DNA of 64,000 bases from Simmondsia chinensis. Its lineage: Eukaryota; Streptophyta; Magnoliopsida; Caryophyllales; Simmondsiaceae. The first letter of the stretch is position 1. Each line of letters opens with the position of its first letter. Below are positions 36,901 to 45,900 of the stretch, piece by piece. The notes beneath the pieces are model-generated. The model did not search any database. It was given only the letters and a program-made list of their open reading frames with translations, and was not told the DNA's origin. The position numbers were made by a program, and so were the translations under genes. The DNA is taken from the NCBI GenBank assembly GCA_018398585.1, contig JAGTTD010000007.1, positions 6,393,320 to 6,457,319 on the forward strand, read 5' to 3'.

Positions 36901-39900
36901 GGTAGGCCCGAGATTCGCACCAAGAAATCTAAGAACAAGGATCCCTCCGTTAATAGGGAGCCCGTGGCTTTAGACACAAGGGTGTCTCGGTTAGAGGTTG
37001 TTGTTGGGGAAATTCATGAACACCTTGACAGCGTTGAAGAAGTGAGGGAGGCTGTGGTCACTCTTGAAGGCCAAACCCTCACGGCTTTGAACGAGGTTAA
37101 GGCTACAATCGAGGGGGAATTACAGAAATTGTCTTCTGCCGTGTTAAGGTTGAGACAAGATTTGGAGTTAGTGAAGACCGAGTGTGCTCTCCTCAAAGGG
37201 GCATACGCGGGTGGACTAGGCTAGGGGTCTGCGTCCCGTGTCAGGGTCCCGGAACCACCAAGGTTTGGGGGCAGGCGCAATGCGAAGGAGGTTGACGGCT
37301 TTCTTTGGGGTTTAGAAAGGTACTTCGAAGCATTACGTTTAGGGGATGATGCTTCCAATATCAACACGGCCACTCTTTATTTTGAGGGGGACGCCACGTT
37401 ATGGTGGAGGGTTCGCCATGGGGACATTGCTAGGGGGCATTGTACTATGGACACTTGGGATGAGTTTGTCAAAGAATTCAAGAGACAATTCTTCCCGGAG
37501 AACGCAGGTGAGTTGGCCATGAAAAGGCTTCGTAACTTGAAGCATTCAGGGTCGGTGAGGGACTATATTGCTGAGTATCAGTCTCTCATGTTGGAGATTC
37601 CGGAGATGACAGAGGCTAACCGCCTCTTCTATTTCATGGATGGCCTTCAAACTTGGGCCGAAGTGGAATCGAAGAGACGGGGAGTTCAGGACTTGACGAG
37701 TGCCATTGCTGAGGCTGAGGGTCTGGTAGAGTACAAGAGGGACTCTACTAAGAAGAAAGAAGCCAAGGGTGGGAAGGGGAAAGGTGGGGGAGACCGCCCT
37801 CACAAACCTCCAACTCACAAGGACAAGGGCAAGCAACATGAGGGGAAACAGGACCAAGGAAAACGCAGGGACTGCTTCTTGTGTGGTGGGCCTCATTATG
37901 TTCGTGAATGCCCACAACGCAAGGCTCTCAACGCACTTGTGACAACGCCTGAACCGGAACTGGAGGACACCAACATTGGCGCTACGCGCACCCTGGGAGC
38001 CATGTCCCAAGGGGCGCGCACAGGGTCGTCAGGGGGCGCGCACGCTAGGTATAGTGGGCGCGGAGCAGGGCATGCCAGGACCGAGACTGGGCATGTCAGG
38101 GCCGAGACAGGGGTGTCAATGACACAGATGCTGGGACGAGGTCGTGGATAGAAGCGCCCGGCTGGGCATCCTGTGAGGACCGAGGCGCAGACACGCGCGG
38201 AGGCCTCAAGGGTTGTCAGGGTCGTGGGAACTGAGGCACGCGACAGTGGAGATCTGCATAGGGGACTAATGTTCGTTAGTGCCTATGTCAATGGCATGGA
38301 AACGAAGGCCTTGGTTGATACAGGGGCTTCTCATAACTTTGTCTCCATGGAGGAGGCAGCACAGCTCAGGTTGAGCCTTGACAAGGGGGTGGGTTGGTTG
38401 AAGACCGTGAATGCCTCAACCCAACCTATCCATGGGGTAGCTAGGAACGTGCGCATCCAGTTGGGGAATTGGTGCGGCACAGTGGACTTGACAGTGGTGC
38501 CCTTAGATGACTTTAGGTTTGTCTTGGGGATGGATTTTCTTGATGGGGTCAGAACCTTTTCCTTCACAAAAGATAACCAAATGGTCATAACACATGGGGG
38601 GAGAGTCTTTGGGGTGCCTTTACTACGGGGTAGAGTGGGGGCTAGACTCCTTTCCGCCATGCAAGTTAGGAGGGGGATTAGGAAAAAGAGGGAGACCTTC
38701 ATTGCCACATTAGTTGGGGGTGAGGGAGAGGCTTCTTCAAACATACCCGGGGAAATACAAGGGGTCCTAGAAACCTTCAAAGATGTCATGCCACCCGAGT
38801 TACCCAAACATCTACCACCTAGGAGGGGAGTAGATCATAGGATTGAGTTGGAGCATGGGGCAAGGCCGCCCGCCATGGGACCTTACCGCATGGCTCCTCC
38901 AGAATTGGAAGAGTTGAGGAGGCAATTGGGGGATCTTCTTGACTCAGGGTTCGTCAGGCCTTCCAAGGCCCCTTATGGTACGCCCGTTTTGTTCCAAAAG
39001 AAACAAGACGGTTCTCTTCGAATGTGCATTGATTATAGGGCCTTGAATAAGGTCACTGTGAAGAATAAGTATCCTATCCCGCTTGTGGTCGATTTGTTTG
39101 ATCGGTTGGGTAAGGCCCGGATCTTTTCTAAGTTGGATTTGAGGTCGGGTTATTGGCAGGTTAGGATAGTGCAGGGGGATGAGCCCAAGACAACTTGTGA
39201 GACACGGTATGGGTCATATGAGTTTCTTGTCATGCCTTTTAGTTTGACAAATGCGCCCGCAACATTTTGCACTTTGATGAATGAAATTTTCAAGCCGTTT
39301 TTGGACAAATTTGTTGTGGTTTACCTTGATGACATAGTCGTGTATAGCGAGTCATTGGGGTAGCATGTGGCGCACTTGGCCCAGGTTTTTCAGGTTTTGA
39401 GAGAGAACCAGTTGTACGTGAAACGGGAGAAGTGTTCCTTTGCTCAGGAGGAAGTTCAATTCCTTGGCCACCGTATAGGCCATGGAAAGATTAGCATGGA
39501 TAACGCTAAGGTTCATGCTATTGAGGAATGGGGTGCGCCCACGGATGTTAGTGCACTAAGGTCATTCTTAGGCCTAGTGAACTATTACCGTAGGTTCATT
39601 CAAGGGTATTCGGCTAGGGCTACGCCCCTAACCAATTTGCTTAGAAAGGTGCCGTGGCATTGGGATGATGCTTGTCACAATGCCTTCATGGATCTCAAGA
39701 GGGCCGTCACGGAAGAGCCGGTCCTTTGTCTACCTGATTTTGCTTTGCCATTTGAAGTTCATACCGATGCTTCGGATTACGCAATAGGAGGGGTTTTGAT
39801 GCAACAAGGACACCCCGTGGCATTCGAGTCCAGAAAACTCAACGACACGGAACGCCGGTATGCCGTTCATGACAAGGAAATGACCGCCATAATTCATTGT

Positions 39901-42900
39901 CTAAGAATTTGGCGTCACTACTTGTTGGGGAGCAAGTTTGTGATTAAGACCGATAATGTGGCTACGAGTTACTTTCAAAACCAGAAGAAACTCAGTCCGA
40001 AACAGGCCCGGTGGCAGGACTTCCTGGCGAAGTTCAATTATGTCATGGAGTACAAACCGGGTAAGGTGAACGTAGTAGCAGACGCGCCGAGTCGCAGGCA
40101 CGGGTTGGCTGCTGTCAGTGTCGTCCAGGGCACGGTCCTGGACAAGATCAGGGAGGGTATGACACGGGACCCTTGGGGTCAGACAATGTCAGGGCTTGCA
40201 GCACAGTGTCAGACACGCAGGTTTTGGCTTGACAATGGGCTGTTGTTCACAGTGGGCCGCCGGGTGTATGTGCCTAGGTGGGCCAACTTGAGGCGTGACA
40301 TACTCAAGGAATGTCATGACACGCCTTGGGCTGGACACCCGGGGATCGAGAGGACAACGACGCTTTTGGAGGAAAACTTTTATTGGCCAAGAATGAGGGA
40401 CGATGTGGAGGTGTTTGTCAAGACGTCTTGTTTGTCAACAGGACAAGGCTGAGTTGAAGACACCGGCTGGGTTGCTTGAGCCTCTGCCCGTACCTACCCG
40501 TCCGTGGGAGAGCATATCCATGGACTTCATCTCCGCTTTGCCAAACTCCGAAGGTATGGGTTCTATTGTGGTTGTAGTAGATCGTTTGACAAAGTATGGG
40601 ACATTCATTGCAGCCTCCAAGGATTGCAATGCCGTTGAGGCCGCCCGCTTGTTTTTCAAGTATGTGGTCAAGTATTGGGGTTTGCCTAGGAGTATCATTA
40701 GTGATAGGGACCCTAGGTTTACGGGTAAGTTTTGGAGTGAGCTTTTCAAATTAATGGGCTCAAACCTCCATTATTCCACGAGCTTTCATCCTTAAACGGA
40801 TGGGCAAACCGAGAGAGTGAATGCCTTAGTGGAGTTGTACTTGAGGCACTACGTGAGTGCCAACCAAAGGGACTGGGCACGGTTGCTTGACATTGCCCAG
40901 TTCTCCTTCAACCTGCAGCGCAGCGAGAGTACGGGGCACAGCCCGTTTGAGCTGGCCACGGGTCAGCAGCCCTTGACACCACAGGCAGTGACATCTGGGT
41001 ATACGGGGGCCAGCCCTGTTGCGTTCCAGACAGTGAGGGATTGGCAGGAGAGGCTTGAGACGGCGAAGGCCTACCTAAGCCGTGCCCAGCGCAAGATGAA
41101 GAAATGGGCTGACACTAAGCGAAGGCACTTAAGAGTTTAGGATTGGTGACATGGTCATGGTGAAGTTGCTGCCTCAACAATTCAAAGTGTTTCGCAAAGT
41201 GCACAAGGGGCTTGTGCGCAGGTATGAAGGCCCTTTTCCTATCATTGCTAAGGTAGGGAAAGTGTCTTATAGGGTGGAGCTGCCACCCAAGTTGAAGATT
41301 CATCCGGTCTTTCACGTGAGCTACTTGAAGCCATATAATCAAGACTCGGAAGAACCGGACAGGGGCGTGACACAGCGCGCCCCTACTGCTGTGACAGTGT
41401 CCTATGCCAGGGGCCTTGAACAGATCTTGGCCGACCGGACCGTGAGGCGCAGGGGTGTGCCTAGGTACATGGAGTACCTCATTCATTGGAAGGGACAACC
41501 AGTAGCGGAAGCGAGTTGGGAGAAAGAGGATGACTTGTGGCAGTATCAGAAGGAGATTGAAGCCTTCAAGTCTGCATCACATTGACGAGGGCGTCAATGG
41601 CTTTGGTGGGGGAGAGTGTCACCCACCGCCTTAGTTTGTAGGATTTTTAGTACTTTTTATACTATGTATTTTGTGTGTATAATACTTGTATTTAATTTAC
41701 TTGTAAATATGTAATTTCCTACATGTATAATTAGTAAATCCACGTGTGTAATGACATGGATGAGTGACGTGGCACTTAAGGAGGTTAGGGTGGTTAGACG
41801 GTTAAGGTAGTTTTAGGCGGTTGGATTAGTTAGTTGCATTTCCTGATTTTTAGGCGTGAACTTAGGCTAGAATTTAGGAAGGGATGTGTTTAGTTATTTT
41901 ATGCCTTTTCATGTATTTGTACCGGTTCCTTTTGTGCAACATAAATAGGTGCCAAGCACCAATGAAATGGGTAATTTTCCCTTTACCCGCAAAAGAGTGT
42001 GTACGTGTGTTTGTGTATGTCTTGTTGTTATTTGTGGCTTTGATCTTCCATAAACAAACGTGTGAGAGTGTGAGTGTTAATTCAATCATCTTTATTCCAT
42101 TATTCACTTTCCAATTGAAATACTAAACAAACGAGACTTAGGGACTTTGTGTAGATTCCTTACCGTTGCAAGGAGATTTGGACGCTTGACTCAATTAGGG
42201 ACTTTTTAGAGTGACATTGAGTGGCATCACCGGACTTGGACTTAGGAATTTAGTCATCCCATGACACACAGCTACCTCACCCGCCTATTCCCAAACCTTA
42301 CCTTGCACCACACTGTCGCATCATTAGCACATGTCTTACACCTATCCCAAATCTGCTCTTACACTATCCTAAGTTTTCTGTGAGTATATTACCCCACATG
42401 GATAGCACACACTGTTATCTGGAACATAAGATTTGCTGGGCCAACCCCATTTAATGGGAAAAGCCTAGTCTATTAAAGACTATCTATTATATTATTACCT
42501 GGCTGCATTTTCTTGTTATTTGACTGAATCTTTTGTGCTTTCGTAAGGTCAATGGTGGGAGAGAGGGACGACCAATTGGAGCTTATGAGCTGGCAAAAGC
42601 AGTGGAAGAGTTGGGAGCTGGTGAAATTCTACTTAACTGCATTGACTGTGATGGTATGCTCACTTCACACAGCTGAGAGTCCTAACATATCTTGTGACTA
42701 CGCATGTATTTTTATTGAACGGTCAACTGATATTGTTGTTGGAACGCCCCCAAATATTATTGCAAATAGGCTTAAGTCAAAAAAGGTGCTACACGACCGT
42801 ACTATAATGAAGTCCCACATCATAGTACGAAGCCCGGAAACTTTCGAACCATAATTCCTCAAAATCGCACAAAAGTTCCCATAGTATATAATAGATAATC

Positions 42901-45900
42901 CCAAATACATCAATACTAACAATTAAAAACTAGTAATGCGGAAGCTCGAAATTACATATCTCCAATAGTCTATGATTTCCTACTACAAAATTTGTTTAAT
43001 ACTTAAAACTACGGAAATAAATAAATTCTCAAAATAGAGAGCCGCTACATCTTCCTCGTCCTTCAAGAAATTGCCACAAGCTACTAATATGGAAAGGAAA
43101 GGAATTGGGTGAGCAAACAACACGCTCAGCAAGTACACCACACACCCTACCCGGACCGGGCATATTATTTAAAACGGAAAAGTGTCCAACAAAAACGAGT
43201 AAAACCAATTTATCTTAAGAATTCATGTTACAAGAGGCACAAATCATCACTTTATCTTAACAAAAATGGATTTCAGCTTTCTGATATACCAAATACTTCA
43301 TGTAAAAGATGGATATTCACGAAAATCTTCTATTGAACTTTTTCTTAATTTTCATCTGTGGCTGTTAATAAAATGAGGTTTTCAGAATTTCTGTACAACT
43401 AAAAGTAAACTGGCAAGAAGTTTATTCTCTTTATTCAGGCTTATACATTCACTATTCCACAGTGACATGCGAATTGTTTCATATTAGCTTTTCTGTTTTC
43501 CAGGTCAAGGAAAAGGATTTGACGTAGATCTTGTAAAGCTTGTATCAGATGCAGTCAACATTCCAGTAATTGCAAGCAGCGGTGCTGGTGCAGTTGAACA
43601 TTTCTCAGATGTTTTTGAGAAGACAAATGCTTCTGCTGCTCTTGCTGCTGGCATATTTCATCGGAAAGAGGTAAGTTTACATCAAGGTGTCCTCTTCTGT
43701 TGCGTTAATTCTCTGCCGTAGAGGAAATGCTCGTCTATTGTTTTCTTTTTTTTTTTTTTTCGGTTGGGCATTTCGCAAAAAAGGAGCACCTAAAGGGTCA
43801 TGCTTCTCAAAAGCTCTCCGAGGTTGTGTAAGACAGGTTACCGTTCCTGAACATGCAATAATTCAAACCAGGGAGACAATTTATACGAGATTGTTGGGTC
43901 AATCAAAAGGAAACCCCAAATTCTAGACAAATTGCTCTTAGCCGCTTGAGAAAGGCCTGTATAAGGATTTTCATCGCCCCTTCACCCATGAACGTTGCCC
44001 TTGGGGTCTAAAAAACCCCGAGCTTAAAGGCACCATGTCCATGTTGTGAGCCCAACAGTCGTTCTCCCTTAACAGCGTGGCTTCCACAGGCGATCCTCCA
44101 CAATGTTGTCATCGTCCTCAATCACCATCCCTTGCTAGACCAAAGATAACATGATGTATGCATTCTACCAACCAAACCAAGGGGACAAGTTATCCAAGTA
44201 TATATATATATATATATATTGATAATTATCCAAGATTATTGGGCCAGTTCTAAGTAGGCCCAAATGCTGCGGCATAATGAGTTTCATCAACCCTCACTCC
44301 CCAATGTGGGACTTGAGGTGTTGGTATACTTGAGTCCTGCATGCTACTTACAACCCAAAATTGGAGAATGTTAGGTTTACATATAATTTAATCATACGAA
44401 CATGCATAAGGAGGCTGTAATTGGTAGTTGTGGGCTTGTCAAGCACAAGGCCTGGCTCGCTACATTTTGCTCTACTCAAGGTCAACTTGAAGTTGACTAA
44501 GCCTTGAGACACTGAGCTCTAGCTAGACTGTCATGAGCGCGATGTACATTCCGTGTGGTTGAGTTCAAACTCAACTCAGTGAACTCTAAGTTAAGCTAGA
44601 CTCACAATGTGCTTATTTAAGCGTGACTAGGACTTGTATAGGCTCGAACTTGTCTTGGTAAGTACATTTAGCTCAAGATTGGCTTGTCTAGAGTCATTTA
44701 GACTAATGACTTGAAGAGCTTGCTTCGGACCAACTCAGTTAAACAATTCAGCTCGACTCAATTCAAGCACAAAACAAATAGAGCCAAGCCCTCTTATGTA
44801 GTTGAGGAATGGAACCTTGATATTGAAGTCGTTCTTAGTGGGTTGATCTTTTTTAGATAGGTAAAAAGAACGCTAAATCTCCTAATCGAACTTAGGAAAG
44901 TCTAGAGATTCATGTTGAATTATCCGATGAAACTGCATACGAATCCCCTCCTGAAAGACCCTTGAACTTTGTCAAGTCGAACCCAACGCAGCCATCCTAT
45001 CTACCACTTTATTTCCTTCAAGAAAAACATGAGAGAGTATACTCCAAAAAAAATTGTCGTATATCCCAAATGTCCTCAATTATGATCCTAATTTGCCAAG
45101 CGCACTAGTATTCGCAACAGATGACTCAAGTTTTTGTGACATTATCATCTTCAATATGCACCTGGTTTAATCCCATATTCAAGCACTTTTTAATTCCTTC
45201 CCTAGCAGCCCAAGCCTTAGATAAGGAGTAGTTGTAAAGTTTATTGGCTGACATGTACGAGCATACTTCAGTTGCAAAGGACGTGCTTTCTATGCCTTGC
45301 AACTGTTTTTTCAGCCCTAGTTTTGATAATCACACCGACATTTATGATGTAGTGAAGCAAGCATGTGTGAAATCACTACAAACATTGCAAAATATTTAAC
45401 AAAACAGCTCACTCACCAGTGAGGTTCTGGTCTAATGCTTAGTAAAACGAAGATTGAGGCCCTAGGGGAGAGGTCCTATTCTCCAATCTCCAACTCGCTT
45501 GTAAAGGTAAGGAAAGTGTTGGGAAGTCCATCTGACAATGGCTCTGTCCAGTGCATCATCAATCAAAATAGTATAGCCTATATTAGCTGCCTGGTTAGCC
45601 ATCGGTGTTTCCTTCCTAATAAACATGACAGTAAAAGACATCCTCGTAAGTTGCAAGAAATTGACTATGACATGATTAATTTTTTAGGGAGTTATGGATT
45701 TCTCCTCTTAATTCCTAAGGCTCCGTTTGGTTCAACGGAAATTGTTTTCCTTAAAGAAAATTTTTCTTCAGTAGATATTTTCAATTAAAAATATTTTTTT
45801 TCTTAAATATTTGTCTTTCTAACTAAAGAAATATGTACGAGTGAACACTTGGGCAAGTTGAGGTTGAAATGAAGTATATCAAAAGAGAATATAGCGAAAA

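Larger units (their letters stand above)
36152..42266 (+). mobile_element. Ty3/gypsy chromovirus-type LTR retrotransposon in HISN4 intron 16
   Basis: 6.1 kb element in the sense of the host gene. LTRs 36152-36802 and 41617-42266, primer site TGGTATCAGAGCC at 36807, purine tract GGTGGGGGAGAG before the 3' LTR, and CACA on both sides (36148-36151, 42267-42270). Gene order gag-PR-RT-RNaseH-INT-chromodomain is gypsy type. LTRs differ by 8 substitutions and 2 small indels in 650 bp, so it inserted recently. Stops at 37222, 38149, 39361 and 40793 and frame changes near 40430 and 41140 make this copy defective. Confidence 0.95.

Noticed and set aside
37546..38010. 154-codon antisense ORF
   Set aside because: Shadow of the gypsy gag frame; no domain.
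38331..38807. 158-codon antisense ORF
   Set aside because: Shadow of the gypsy protease-RT frame; no domain.
40400..40460. Programmed ribosomal frameshift in the gypsy element
   Set aside because: The frame change lies in the integrase zinc region, removes a conserved Cys and comes with stops elsewhere; a small deletion explains it better.
42552..42854. 100-codon ORF as a gene
   Set aside because: Overlaps HISN4 exon 17 in another frame and reads into the intron; the HISN4 frame fits the family.
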